A stretch of DNA of 64,000 nucleotides, from assembly GCF_000729995.1 (NCBI RefSeq), contig NZ_JNFG01000009.1, positions 62,001 through 126,000 on the forward strand, read 5' to 3'. Position 1 is the first letter of the stretch. Each line of letters begins with the position of its first letter. The position numbers and the translations under genes are program-made. Shown here piece by piece: positions 53,774 through 63,259 of this stretch. Under the pieces are notes generated by a model. The model was not told where the DNA came from. It saw only the letters and a program-made list of their open reading frames with translations, and searched no databases. The DNA is from Caballeronia sordidicola (GTDB taxonomy: Bacteria > Pseudomonadota > Gammaproteobacteria > Burkholderiales > Burkholderiaceae).

Positions 53774-56035
53774 ATGGCAACCGTCAACGACGTTACTCAA
53801 CTGAACCGGATTCCCGTATTTTCAATCGCCACGCCCACAACGACCCAGGAGGTCGTCGAGGCACTTACCAAGACCACCCTGCCGGTGTCCGTGGGCGGCG
53901 GTCACTTCAGCATGGGGGGGCACACCGCGAGTCCGGGCACCCTGCATCTGGATATGCGGAAGATGAACAGTGTGCTCCGCTTCGAGCCGCAAACGTCGGT
54001 GATTCGAGTGCAGGCCGGGATCCGCTGGTGCGACATCCAGCGCTTTATCGATCCGCACGGTCTGTCGGTAAAGATCATGCAGACCTACGCGAACTTCACG
54101 GTGGGCGGCGCGCTGTCGGTCAACGCGCACGGCCGCTACATGGGACTGGGGCCGGTCGTGCTATCGATTCGGGCCATCAGGCTCGTGCTGGCCAACGGCG
54201 AAGTAGTCGACGCAAGCCCTACGGAAAACACCACGCTCTTCAACGCGGCGATCGGTGGATATGGCGGCGTAGGCATCATCACCGAAGCGGAACTCGACCT
54301 TGCGCCCAATACGCGGGTCAAGCGCAGCGACCGCACGATGCATACCACCGAATACAAGGCGTGGTTCGACACGAACGTGCGCAGCCGTCAAGATGTGATC
54401 TTCCACAATTTCGACCTCTATCCGCCGCGATACACGCGCGGCCGTGCGATCAGCTGGACGGTCACCGACGAGCCTGCCACGTCGGCGCGACTGCAGCCGC
54501 TGAGTCGCGGCTTTCTTGCAGCGAAGTACTTTCTATGGGCAATCACTGAAACGCCGCTCGGCAAGTTCCGGCGCGAATTCCTGTACGACCCGCTGCTGCA
54601 TTTTGGCAAGAAGGTGCATTGGCGCAATTACGAAGCCGGTTACGACGTCGCGGAACTCGAGCCGGTCGGTCGCCGCCGGCGCACGTATGTGCTGCAGGAG
54701 TATTTCGTGCCCGTGGACGTCGTCGCGCGATTTGCCGAGGCGCTATCGGTGATTCTCTCGCGGCACCGGGTGAACGCGGTCAACATTTCGATCCGCCACG
54801 CACTTGCCGACAACCACACGGTCATGGCTTGGGCGCGCGGTGAGACGTTTGCCTTCGTGCTCTATTACAAGCAACGCACCCGGGCGAATGCCATTGAACG
54901 CGTGGCGGTCTGGACGCGCGAACTGATCGACGCAGTGCTCGCCGTGGGAGGCACCTACTATCTGCCCTATCAGTTGCACGCGACACACGAGCAGTTTCAT
55001 CGCGCCTATCCGCGGGCACGCGAAATGTTTGCGCTCAAGCAGCAATTCGATCCGGAGTATCGGCTGCGCGGCGCGCTGTGGGATCGGTACTATGCGCCCG
55101 AACGTAGCGCGCCCGAGGCGACGCCATTATCGGAGACGCCACCTGTTTCTTTGCCGGCCGTTACGGTGGACCAGGCAGACCGCGATGGCACCCTGTTCGA
55201 GACGATCTATCGCAGCGAGCGCGAAGCCGATCGTTTCTATGCGTTTCTGCACAACATTTTCAACGTGTTGCCCGAAGACCGTCTGCATACGTTGATCAAG
55301 GCTTCAACGACCGAACACACTGGCGACGAGCACATCTATCGCGCGATCCAGGCGGGCCTCAAATCGATCACCCCGCGCCTCGCGATGCTCACGCACGCGC
55401 TGCCGTCACTGTCGATGCAGAAGGCCGAAATGGGCCGGCAGACCGCCATGCTGCTGGGCGATGCGCCTTTGCAGGACTATGTGGAGATTGGCACGACAGG
55501 GCGCTACGTTCGGGCCATGAAGAAATTTCTGCGCCTCAAAGGCAAGGTGACCCTGCTGCATGATGTGCGGCCGGGAATGAGCCCGGTCGATATTGTCGAG
55601 CGCGGGCAAATCGGCTCGATAGGCGATTTCCAGTCGTTGAACGACTACGCACCCATCGAGCTGCCTGCCGCCAGCGCGGACCTGGTGAGTTGCTTTGTCG
55701 GCTTGCACCACATGGCGCCGGAGAAGCTTGCGCCGTTTCTCGGCTCGATCGCGCGAATCGTCCGACCCGGCGGCTATTTCGTGGTCCGCGATCACGACGT
55801 CACATCACCGACCATGGATGCATTCGTTTCGCTTGCCCATACGGTGTTCAACGCGGGCCTCGGCGAAAGATGGGAAACCAATCGATCGGAGTTGCGTCAT
55901 TTCGCCAGCGCGGACGATTGGATCGCGCGTGTCGAGGCGGCAGGCTTCCGCCATACCGGAATGCGCCTGACCCAGCAAGGCGACCCATCGGACAACATCC
56001 TGATGGCGTTCGTGCGCGATGGAGGGGCAGCATGA
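53774..56035 (+). CDS. FAD-binding oxidoreductase fused to a SAM-dependent methyltransferase
   Basis: A 753-residue fusion. Residues about 20-195 are a PCMH-type FAD-binding domain (LPVSVGGGHFSMGG for the pyrophosphate loop, NFTVGGALSVNAHGRYMGLG, AAIGGYGGVGIITEAEL), followed by an oxidase substrate domain to about 450 like DprE1 or sugar-lactone oxidases. Residues about 500-750 form a class I methyltransferase with an unusual SAM region (DYVEIGTTGRYVRAMKKFLR) and LHHMAPEKLAPFLGSIARIV, RPGGYFVVRDHDV. Such a fusion would oxidise and methylate one substrate, perhaps a sugar or lipid-linked molecule; this is inference. GGAG is about ten bases before the ATG. It overlaps the next gene by four bases (ATGA). 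Confidence 0.8.
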   Translation: MATVNDVTQLNRIPVFSIATPTTTQEVVEALTKTTLPVSVGGGHFSMGGHTASPGTLHLDMRKMNSVLRFEPQTSVIRVQAGIRWCDIQRFIDPHGLSVKIMQTYANFTVGGALSVNAHGRYMGLGPVVLSIRAIRLVLANGEVVDASPTENTTLFNAAIGGYGGVGIITEAELDLAPNTRVKRSDRTMHTTEYKAWFDTNVRSRQDVIFHNFDLYPPRYTRGRAISWTVTDEPATSARLQPLSRGFLAAKYFLWAITETPLGKFRREFLYDPLLHFGKKVHWRNYEAGYDVAELEPVGRRRRTYVLQEYFVPVDVVARFAEALSVILSRHRVNAVNISIRHALADNHTVMAWARGETFAFVLYYKQRTRANAIERVAVWTRELIDAVLAVGGTYYLPYQLHATHEQFHRAYPRAREMFALKQQFDPEYRLRGALWDRYYAPERSAPEATPLSETPPVSLPAVTVDQADRDGTLFETIYRSEREADRFYAFLHNIFNVLPEDRLHTLIKASTTEHTGDEHIYRAIQAGLKSITPRLAMLTHALPSLSMQKAEMGRQTAMLLGDAPLQDYVEIGTTGRYVRAMKKFLRLKGKVTLLHDVRPGMSPVDIVERGQIGSIGDFQSLNDYAPIELPAASADLVSCFVGLHHMAPEKLAPFLGSIARIVRPGGYFVVRDHDVTSPTMDAFVSLAHTVFNAGLGERWETNRSELRHFASADDWIARVEAAGFRHTGMRLTQQGDPSDNILMAFVRDGGAA

Positions 56036-57126
56036 CGCGGTTGTTGCGCAACACGCTGCTCGCGATCTGCGTCGCGCTTACGTTCGCGGCGCAGGTTGCG
56101 CGTGCGGCGGAATCCTCAACAGCGCCTGAGACACCGGCTGAGACGCCGGGAGCGTCATTTCAAAGCGCCGTGCCGAGCGCGGATCGCCGTGGCACTGAGC
56201 AGACGTTGCTGACTTTTCCCGAGTGGTATCTGGTGCATAGCCCTGCGGAGTACGCGCGGATCGTACAACACGCGCCATCGCACGACTTTCCGTTTCTGGG
56301 TCAGATCGGTCAGCTCTGGTCGAGTTACGCGACCGTCACGCGTGAGCAGATGCACGACAACTTTCCGCTCAATCCCAGTTACCACGTGATGATCTGGGTG
56401 ATCGCATCGAGCACGACCGTGGAGTATGCGCTGCGCTCGCTCTACGAAAATACCGTGGGTCGCGCGAGCTGGCTCCTCGGCGGAAAGACGCTTACCGACG
56501 AGGACCGTTATGGCGCCCAGGCGGCTCAGGAGTACGTGGACTTCATCCGTCAGGAGCCCTGGTACCTGTTCGATTTCAGCGCCCGGCTTCATCACCTCTG
56601 GAGCGACGTCCCGGCGTGGGGGCCGGGGCTCGCGCGCAAATGGGAACGCCGCTACGCGCTGACCACTGAATATGCAATCAAGGCTGTGTACGGAAAACTG
56701 ATCGAGAAAGCAACGCGGGCTGCCTACACGCCTGCCCTGATGACGACCGATGTGATCGTCGATCACCTACCCGACGGGTGGTCGGCGCCGGCTCACGTCA
56801 GCGTGCTTGCCCGTCTGCCGGACGGTCGGGCGTTGCTTGCGTTGCCGCGCTATTTCGACTTCAGGCTTGCGGCGACAGTGCTTGCGCAACAGGGTATTCG
56901 TCTCACCGATATCGCCGGCAACACATCGAACATTCTGGTCACAGTATGGGTGAAAGACGACGCCCCGTTGCCGCCCGGCAGCGGCCGCGTATTGTTCGAA
57001 CAGCCCCTGACAATGCCCGCCGATACTCGACGCGTCGCGTTGTTGATGCCGGTCGGCGGCCTGTCCGATTTTCTGGCGGCCGCCGGGAAAAACGGCTTCG
57101 TGACGGAGCATGTGTACGACTACTGA
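56032..57126 (+). CDS. Conserved-looking exported or membrane-anchored protein, unknown function
   Basis: A 364-residue protein. A signal peptide (LLRNTLLAICVALTFAAQVA, cleavage after ARA) precedes a region beginning RGTEQTLLTFPEWYLVHSPA and containing many aromatic residues (WYLFDFSARLHHLWSDVPAW). The FPEWYLVHSP motif is striking and probably conserved, but I know no family for it. It starts inside the stop codon of the oxidase-methyltransferase gene, so it is translationally coupled and likely acts in the same pathway at the cell envelope. Confidence 0.65.
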   Translation: MTRLLRNTLLAICVALTFAAQVARAAESSTAPETPAETPGASFQSAVPSADRRGTEQTLLTFPEWYLVHSPAEYARIVQHAPSHDFPFLGQIGQLWSSYATVTREQMHDNFPLNPSYHVMIWVIASSTTVEYALRSLYENTVGRASWLLGGKTLTDEDRYGAQAAQEYVDFIRQEPWYLFDFSARLHHLWSDVPAWGPGLARKWERRYALTTEYAIKAVYGKLIEKATRAAYTPALMTTDVIVDHLPDGWSAPAHVSVLARLPDGRALLALPRYFDFRLAATVLAQQGIRLTDIAGNTSNILVTVWVKDDAPLPPGSGRVLFEQPLTMPADTRRVALLMPVGGLSDFLAAAGKNGFVTEHVYDY

Positions 57127-57269
57127 AGCGGCAAAGGGTGTGGAGACAACAGAAAGAGTGGTCGTTCGACTTATGGAGACCGATCATCCCTTCATGGCCG
57201 CGCCAAGGTGGCTGACGCCCATCTTGGGTCGGTCACAACCGGTCAATCGACACGTCCATGAGAATCGCT

Positions 57270-57693
57270 GACACCCATCAAATAGTTGCACGCCAATCCG
57301 AACACGCGACGCGCGTATGCGCACGCCGTCGGTGAGTTTTTCGCCTGGTGCGCGCAAGCGGGTGTGACGTCGATTACCGCTGTGCAGCCGCTGCACGTAG
57401 CGGCCTGGATCGAACTGCAAACACAAACGCTGTCAGCGCCCACGGTCAAGCAGCATCTCGCCGCGATTCGCCATCTGTTCGACTGCCTCGTGGTCGGCCA
57501 GGTCGTACCGCACAATGCGGCCGCATCCGTGCGCGGACCCAGTCATACGACCCGCAAAGGCAAGACGCCCGTGCTCGATGCAACAGAAGCGCGGCAGCTG
57601 CTCGACAGCATCGATGTCAGCACACCCATTGGCCCTAGGGAACGGGCATTGATTGCTTTGATGGTGTTTTCGTTCGCGCGGATCCGCGTCTAG
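57270..57693 (+). pseudogene. Tyrosine recombinase fragment (core-binding domain and start of catalytic domain)
   Basis: SNTRRAYAHAVGEFFAWCAQ, then HLAAIRHLFDCLVVGQVVPH and RERALIALMVFSFARI match integrases of the phage type. It lacks the first ~50 residues and stops just before the catalytic Arg block (RIRV then TAG). All catalytic residues are missing. Confidence 0.65.
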
Positions 57694-57801
57694 ACGCGTT
57701 GAAGGTCGATCTATAGATTGCCGCCATCCCGGCATTGTGGTTTCTAACTTTCACTTCAAAGCACGATCGCTTTTGCTTCATTGAACACTAGGAGAAGCAC
57801 G

Positions 57802-58200
57802 ATGACGATGCTCAGTCATGATTGCCGCGTCAGCTTGTATCGAATCATCTGGGAAAGCGGGGAGGGCAGTGTCCAGGTGTTTGCACTCGAATCCACGCGA
57901 GATGCCGCGCGGCGGTTTTTTGAAGCGACGATCGCGCTGATCGCCGGGCGGCCTGGCATCGATCTGGAGTTGTACAACCTGGTCTCGTACCGCGACCTGG
58001 TCGACAACGGTGTGAGCGAAGACGAAGATCTGCGCGTGTTCGAGATCGGCTCACGTGGCGACATGGTGACCGTATGGGCCTATAAACCGCTCTTTCTGAC
58101 GACCGACCCGACGCTCGTAGGCAAGTGGGCCGAACTGCAGGCGGAACTCGCCGCGCAGGCCGTACGAGCGGCGATGCGACGCATCGGAGGAAAGCGATGA
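57802..58200 (+). CDS. Small hypothetical protein
   Basis: A 132-residue protein with AGGAG seven bases before the ATG. It is acidic in the middle (LVSYRDLVDNGVSEDEDLRV) and ends in a helical basic tail (ELAAQAVRAAMRRIGGKR). No family was recognised, and there is no signal peptide or membrane segment. Its stop overlaps the following truncated gene as ATGA, so the pair was an operon before the IS4-type relic destroyed the second gene. Confidence 0.6.
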   Translation: MTMLSHDCRVSLYRIIWESGEGSVQVFALESTRDAARRFFEATIALIAGRPGIDLELYNLVSYRDLVDNGVSEDEDLRVFEIGSRGDMVTVWAYKPLFLTTDPTLVGKWAELQAELAAQAVRAAMRRIGGKR

Positions 58201-58325
58201 CGCAGCGCATTTTGAAAACCGCGATCGGTGGTCGGGCGGTGACGGCTCTGATGGGCTGGGACAAGCCTCTGCAATATCACTTTATCTCCGCATGGCAAGC
58301 ACCGGTTGTGCTTGGCACGCACTAG
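58197..58325 (+). pseudogene. 5' fragment of a hypothetical gene cut by an IS4-type relic
   Basis: MTQRILKTAIGGRAVTALMG, then WDKPLQYHF is gene-like and begins in an ATGA overlap with the preceding gene, with GAGGAAAGCG as ribosome binding site. After about 30 codons it runs into unrelated sequence and stops. No family was recognised. Confidence 0.5.
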
Positions 58326-58329
58326 CCAA

Positions 58330-58604
58330 TCGGCCGGCGTGCCCAGTTCGCGCGCGGCACATCATCGCCACCAGATCGGCGTCGCGATCGGCGACGTACA
58401 CCAGTCGCGTCTGCGGCAGGTCAACGGCCATCCCGGTGACACGTCCGTAGCCTTCGATCCAGCGCGTACACCGTCGGCATCACGCTTTTCACGCGCCCAC
58501 ATCCAGGCATCAAGCACGCCCAGCGCTTCGCGCTCCGGCCTCATAGCATAGATAGGATGCAGGTACATGCTGCATCGTGCTTTGTAGTACAGGGGGCGGC
58601 CCAC
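58330..58604 (-). pseudogene. IS4-family transposase fragment
   Basis: The minus strand reads AMRPEREALGVLDAWMWARE, then KRDADGVRAG and, in shifted frames, LVYVADRDADLV and TPADWL. These blocks are typical of IS4-family transposases (the catalytic-Asp strand ADREAD). Several frameshifts mean it is dead. Confidence 0.6.
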
Positions 58605-58813
58605 AGAGCTTCTTGGCGGCTATTTTCTGCTCGAAGCCACCGATTTGGGCCCGGTTGCTATAGAACTCAAGAATCTCGACAGGCTGCACGACCGGATTAC
58701 AGTTCGAAACGACGAATAGACACTACACTCGCTCGGATACTCGGATGTAGTCTACTTGCAGACAGTAGACTGGGAATGTTCGGCTTGGGAACCTTGAACC
58801 GATCCCGTCGGCG

Positions 58814-59884
58814 TTAACGCTGCGGACGGGATCGGCTAGGCTCCAACTTCGTCCTGCTCGACCTGCCGAGTGTCGTGGAGGGAAGTTCGCCAAATTGGTG
58901 GAAATAATCTTGCGCAAATCTAGCAAAATGAAAGAACCCCCAGCGCATAGCGATGGCCGTCACCGTGGCGCTTGTACCGCGCGCCGCTTTCAGGGCGCGC
59001 CGCGCGCAATTGAGCCGTCGCATCCTCAAGTATGCAAGCGGCGCGACACCGTGAATTTGCAGGAAGCAGCGCTGAAGCGAGGCACGGCTGACTCCCAGCC
59101 CCTGGCACAGAGTCATCACCGTCAACGGCTCTTCAGGGCTGCTTTCGATCAATGCTCGCGCCGCTTGGGTGATTCGATGCGCATTACCCAACGGCATCTG
59201 AGAGGATCTGGCGGTCGAGTTGCAAAGGATGCGCAGAGTGCGCTCTAGCACGACCTTTTCCAGGTATTCGTGATTCAATCCCTCAAGCTGGCTTGAATCA
59301 GGCGAATGTCGAAGCGACATCAAGGTCTCGAGCATGTCGTTTAGATCACTGGAATCAATGCTATCGAACAACAGCGCCTGGCACCCGTCTCCCGCCAGGT
59401 CGTAACCCAAGGTGTCGGCTGCTTGTAAAAATCGGTCCTGGCGGATCCGAAAATAGGCGATCTCACTTGGCGGTAAAAGCACTTCGTACTCGTTGTTTCC
59501 CGGCAGGTAGGCGACAGTCCCTTGGGAAATTGCATCGAGGTCGCATCGTGCCCGACCTGAGACCGAACGGACGAAGCTCACCGAGCAGTAATCGGGCGGG
59601 AAATGTAGCCGCTTCAGCACGGTGCGATTCTGTCGTTCAGCAGCCACGAGTGTGTCTTGAAAACCCAGTTGCTGAAACCGACCGGCAAACGCGCCTCCAT
59701 CAACCTGGTCATACTCGGTCGGCATCCATTGACGCTGAACGACTGCGGCGTCCTCTGCATCGGTCGTCGCAAGATCCAGCCACGAGAGCCCGACATCGAT
59801 ATCCGCCACGTGCTCCTCCGATGCCTGTTGGGTGACCGCGTCGCCTTGGGCAGCCACATCCACTGATCGGTCGGGTATATCCAT
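58814..59884 (-). CDS. AraC-family transcriptional regulator
   Basis: A 356-residue protein. The C-terminal ~100 residues hold two helix-turn-helix motifs (LTVMTLCQGLGVSRASLQRC and VTAIAMRWGFFHFARFAQDY) as in AraC/XylS regulators. The ~230-residue N-terminal domain has sequence like that of the OruR/cupin-like AraC sensor class (VAYLPGNNEYEVLLPPSEIA). The target genes are unclear, because the neighbours are IS relics and small hypotheticals. The start at 59884 has only a weak GGA upstream. Confidence 0.85.
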   Translation of the reverse strand: MDIPDRSVDVAAQGDAVTQQASEEHVADIDVGLSWLDLATTDAEDAAVVQRQWMPTEYDQVDGGAFAGRFQQLGFQDTLVAAERQNRTVLKRLHFPPDYCSVSFVRSVSGRARCDLDAISQGTVAYLPGNNEYEVLLPPSEIAYFRIRQDRFLQAADTLGYDLAGDGCQALLFDSIDSSDLNDMLETLMSLRHSPDSSQLEGLNHEYLEKVVLERTLRILCNSTARSSQMPLGNAHRITQAARALIESSPEEPLTVMTLCQGLGVSRASLQRCFLQIHGVAPLAYLRMRRLNCARRALKAARGTSATVTAIAMRWGFFHFARFAQDYFHQFGELPSTTLGRSSRTKLEPSRSRPQR

Positions 59885-60353
59885 GCGTAAATTTCCATGC
59901 GTGACTAATTTCGGATATACGAGGGGTAAACAATCAAGTAATTTTCTTCTCGATCAGCAATTATCTCTCGGCTCAACGCTTTGGTGTGCAGCCCGCGATA
60001 ACCTAGCGTCGCCAAGGGATGAATGCCGTTTATGCCAATATAGTGATGGTCGATTTTTTTCCTGGTTTTGAGCGGTGATACCGGAAGCCATGGAAACAAA
60101 GGGATCCAGACCGTAGCCAGCTGGAATTGGTGCGGCAAGCTTAAAGATAGGCAAGTGTAAATATTCACTTTGACGGGGTCGTGGATAACGACATCCCTTT
60201 AGGGTCTGTGCTGCCTTCCTCTGGCCGCACGTGCCGCGCATTGCACGAACGGGACCATGCAGTTAGCGACACCGAAACGGTTATCTGTTCCGCGTGTTGC
60301 TTCGAACTCGTTCCATAAAAAGCAAAAAATAACATCTACCCGGGGAGTAGTGA
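59885..60353. other. Intergenic stretch, no gene recognised
   Basis: About 470 bases upstream of both the AraC gene (minus) and the small plus-strand gene, presumably carrying both promoters. No other feature was recognised. Confidence 0.35.
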
Positions 60354-60572
60354 ATGAATCATCGGCAAATCGAAACGGATATTCTTCATCTGGAGCAGGT
60401 AATCAGAAAAATTTCCGCTGATGACCGAATCCCGTTGTCCTACTGGCGTAACCGGGTTGATTTGGTCGCATCCAGTGCGCTTGTGCCCGCGCAGCAATCG
60501 CGCATGCAGCGAATCAACGACCGGCTCGAACAGCTTGAGGCCAGCATCGGATTGAACTGCTCGCTGGCTTAA
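60354..60572 (+). CDS. Small hypothetical protein, helical
   Basis: A 72-residue protein with GGGGAG six bases before the ATG. The sequence is helical, with two coiled-coil-like heptad runs (IETDILHLEQVIRKISADDR and RMQRINDRLEQLEASIGLNC). No known family; it resembles small Burkholderia proteins of unknown role. A free-standing gene upstream of the IS630 element. Confidence 0.6.
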   Translation: MNHRQIETDILHLEQVIRKISADDRIPLSYWRNRVDLVASSALVPAQQSRMQRINDRLEQLEASIGLNCSLA

Positions 60573-60657
60573 AGCATCTCCTTACACAACTGACGTCGTC
60601 GTCGCGTGACAAGCTCAATGTATTTGCGGCGATAGGAACTCCTCTGGGTCTGGGCTA

Positions 60658-61822
60658 GTGGTCAGCGTCAAACAGATTGCATCTTATTCAGTTTGGCCCT
60701 GGCACGCGTGACTTTCGCGAGGATGTCGGAGGCTTTTGCTGTCCAGATGAATGGTTTCGGATGACGATTGTGCTTCTGCACGTACTGTTCGATTGTGCTG
60801 ACCAATTCGGGTACCGAGCGGAACGCCGCACGTCGCAACTGGTTCACTGATAAGTCACGAAAGAAGCGTTCGACCATGTTGAGCCAAGAGGCACTGGTGG
60901 GCGTGAAATGCATGTGGAATCGCGGGTGCTTGGCAATCCATGCCTGTACTTCGGGATGCTTATGGGTTGCATAGTTGTCAGCGATCAAATGCAGCTCCTT
61001 GTCCTTGGGCGTGTTGCGATCGATCTTGCGCAAGAAGCTCAGCCACTCCTGGTGACGATGTTTAGTCTGGCACTGGCCAATGACACTGCCATCGAGCGTG
61101 TTCATCGCGGCAAACAGCGTCGTCACACCATGGCGCTTGTAATCGTGCGTCATCGTTTGAGCGCGACCTCGCTTGAGCGGCAAGCCCGGCTGGGTCCGAT
61201 CAAGCGCCTGGATCTGGGACTTCTCATCGCAGCACAGGACCAAGGCGTGCTCCGGGGGATCGAGATACAGCCCGACGATGTCCTCGAGCTTCTCGGCAAA
61301 GTGCTTGTCGTTCGATACCTTGAAGCTCTCTAACCGATGCGGCTTGAGGCCATGCGCCTGCCAGATGCGCCGCACGCTCGCCTCACTTATGCCGGCCACC
61401 GCTGCCATGCTGCGTGTGCTCCAATGCGTCGCGTTATCCGGACGTTGCTGCGTCGTCAGTGCCACAACGGTCTTGACCTTGCGCGCGGAGATCTTCGGCT
61501 TGCGCCCGGGTCGCGTCTCATCCCGCTCGATCCCCGTCACACCGTCAGCTATAAAGCGAGCGCGCCAGCGTGCTACTGTGCCTCGCCAGATAGCCAGGTC
61601 CGCACCTATCTCTTTGTCTGTCTTGCCCTGCGCTGCAAGCAAAATCATCTTGGCGCGCTCAGCTAGTCGAACCGGAATCGTTCGGCCAGTAGCCCACGTC
61701 TTTAACTGTTTGCGCTGTGCTTCACTTAGCTCAACTTTCGCCGCGATTCGCATGAGTTCTCCCTCCGTATCAAGGAGACTCGTAAATCGCGATTAAGTTG
61801 CATTATTTGTGACGCACTACAC
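60658..61822 (-). mobile_element. IS630-family insertion sequence
   Basis: The ends are bounded by TA dinucleotides at 60656-60657 and 61823-61824, as expected for IS630 target duplication. The imperfect terminal repeats share CTAGTG...GCGTCA...TGCA at both ends. It holds one intact transposase gene and abuts IS4-type transposase sequence on its right side. Confidence 0.75.
60668..61753 (-). CDS. IS630-family transposase
   Basis: A 361-residue transposase. The N-terminal paired-like helix-turn-helix (QGKTDKEIGADLAIWRGTVA, then RWRARFIADGVTGI) is followed by a DDE nuclease with VLCCDEKSQIQALDRTQPGL (Asp), LHLIADNYATHKHPEVQAWI (Asp) and TPTSASWLNMVERFFRDLS (Glu). Length and all three catalytic residues are as expected, so it may be functional. 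Confidence 0.9.
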   Translation of the reverse strand: MRIAAKVELSEAQRKQLKTWATGRTIPVRLAERAKMILLAAQGKTDKEIGADLAIWRGTVARWRARFIADGVTGIERDETRPGRKPKISARKVKTVVALTTQQRPDNATHWSTRSMAAVAGISEASVRRIWQAHGLKPHRLESFKVSNDKHFAEKLEDIVGLYLDPPEHALVLCCDEKSQIQALDRTQPGLPLKRGRAQTMTHDYKRHGVTTLFAAMNTLDGSVIGQCQTKHRHQEWLSFLRKIDRNTPKDKELHLIADNYATHKHPEVQAWIAKHPRFHMHFTPTSASWLNMVERFFRDLSVNQLRRAAFRSVPELVSTIEQYVQKHNRHPKPFIWTAKASDILAKVTRARAKLNKMQSV

Positions 61823-61824
61823 TA

Positions 61825-62340
61825 GATCGTTTTCGCACCGGGTTCGCCGTCCCCTTGCGCCCGAGGAATCCGCCCACGCGTGCGATCAGTCGCGACACTT
61901 CGTTGAGCTTCGGCTGGGCAGGGCGGCGCACTTTCATGAGCAGGTAGGCACTGCGAATTTCATCTGGATCAAAGAACAGATGCGCGTCCAGATCAGGGCA
62001 AGTGCGTTCCTGGCGCATCAGAAGGCCACGCGCCAGGCCGCCACCAGGAACAGCGCCAGCGCTCGCTCAAGCTGTTGGATCGAGCCGAGCTGAAGCGCCT
62101 AGACGCGGCAAGTATTCTTCAAGATGTTGAACAATATCTCGATTTCCCAGCGCGCTCGGTACCAGCCAGTCGGCCGGCGTGTCCAGCGCCTGGGCGCGCT
62201 CCATCAGATCCGCTTCGCGGTCTGCCACATACACCGGGTGCGTGGACGGTAGACTCGGCGCCATATCGGCAATGCGCTCATAGCCCTCGATCCAGCGCAG
62301 ACTTTCCTTGAGGCCGCCGCGCTTGCCGGACTAGACAGGC
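61825..62340 (-). pseudogene. IS4-family transposase C-terminal relic, several frameshifts
   Basis: CPDLDAHLFFDPDEIRSAYL, then NEVSRLIARVGGFLGRKG is the C-terminal part of an IS4-type transposase, with a one-base loss after GRKG. Further right, in another frame, are HPVYVADREADLMERAQALD and TPADWLVPSA. It is a second decayed copy relative to 58330-58604, since both contain the VADRxADL strand. Confidence 0.65.
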
Positions 62341-62473
62341 CGCGACGCGGTTGCGTCGATCAATCGGCTAAATCCTCGAGTACAGAGCGGCAAGCGGCGT
62401 TTCGCGTGGCGATTCACCAAAAGTCCTAAGGGCTTTTCGGACGGCTTCGTGGCTGTATGTCGCGACGCTCCTC

Positions 62474-62580
62474 GTATATCTGCGCTACAAGCTCAGCCCG
62501 CGCGATCTCGTCGACATGATGGCTGAGCGAGGTTTGTCGCTTGCTCACACGACGATCCTCCGTTGGGTGCCGCGCTATCG
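62474..62580 (+). pseudogene. IS6-family transposase N-terminal fragment
   Basis: YLRYKLSPRDLVDMMAERGL, then SLAHTTILRWVPRY is the helix-turn-helix start of IS6/IS240-type transposases. Only about 35 codons remain and the catalytic DDE part is missing. Confidence 0.65.
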
Positions 62581-62607
62581 GCGCATGCAGCATACTTCCC
62601 GGATCCT

Positions 62608-62794
62608 TTAGCTCAAGCAGTGTGAGCGCGATTGGCTACGATCTGGATAACCAGACCCTTCAAGTGGAGTTTCTCCAATGTACAGATACGCGGGCATCGG
62701 TCAGGGCGAATATGAATACTTCATGGGTGCAGACTCTAAGGGAAAGTATTTTGTTGCCAACATCAAGGATCGCTACGCATGTGTGAAACTGTGA
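62608..62794 (+). pseudogene. KTSC-domain gene broken by a frameshift
   Basis: The first frame reads SSVSAIGYDLDNQTLQVEF. The next frame, from 62678, reads MYRYAGIGQGEYEYFMGADS, then KGKYFVANIKDRYACVKL to TGA. Joined, they form a typical ~60-residue KTSC domain (AIGYD...LxVEF...YxYxG...E...ADSKGxYFN..I...Y). The break at about 62672-62678 requires an indel. A downstream restart at 62678 with GGAG upstream could still give a 38-residue product. Confidence 0.65.
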
Positions 62795-62878
62795 TCGGCC
62801 CCGTCCATTTGGACGAAGCAGGGAATCAAGGGTTTTGGGTGCAGTCTTCGCTGACCGATCCCGATGAGCGACGGGTAT

Positions 62879-63259
62879 TCAATGCGCGTCGCGCGGATAG
62901 GCGACGCCGAGTCGGCGCGCGAGCGTCGCGAGCCGGTTGTCCAGCGTCCAGACCTGGGCACCAGGGGTCATCAAGGTCGAGGCCAGCAGCGTCAGGTCGA
63001 CGCCGCCGCATCCTTGGCCATACAGCCGCTCGGTTTCGATGAACCGCATGACCTCGCTCCATGTCGCTTGCTGTACATGCCGCAGCAGCCCGATGTCGTG
63101 GAGGGACCGTGCCCGTGGTGCGGGTGGGGTTCCGCAGGCGAGTTCAAGGAGCACGAGCGGATGGGTAAGCGCCTGATCGGTGCTGACCAGATGAACGAGC
63201 GTTTCGTTGCGTCGGCGGAAATGGTCAACCCACACCGAGGTATCGATCAGGACGTTCAC
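62879..63259 (-). CDS. vapC: VapC-family PIN-domain ribonuclease toxin
   Basis: A 126-residue PIN-domain protein. Acidic residues are in place: LIDTSVWVDHF (Asp6), LVLLELACG (Glu), GVDLTLLAS (Asp) and WTLDNRLA (Asp). VapC toxins cleave tRNA or rRNA when the antitoxin is degraded. It starts at the stop of the upstream antitoxin gene, consistent with a toxin-antitoxin operon autoregulated by the complex. Confidence 0.9.
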   Translation of the reverse strand: MNVLIDTSVWVDHFRRRNETLVHLVSTDQALTHPLVLLELACGTPPAPRARSLHDIGLLRHVQQATWSEVMRFIETERLYGQGCGGVDLTLLASTLMTPGAQVWTLDNRLATLARRLGVAYPRDAH

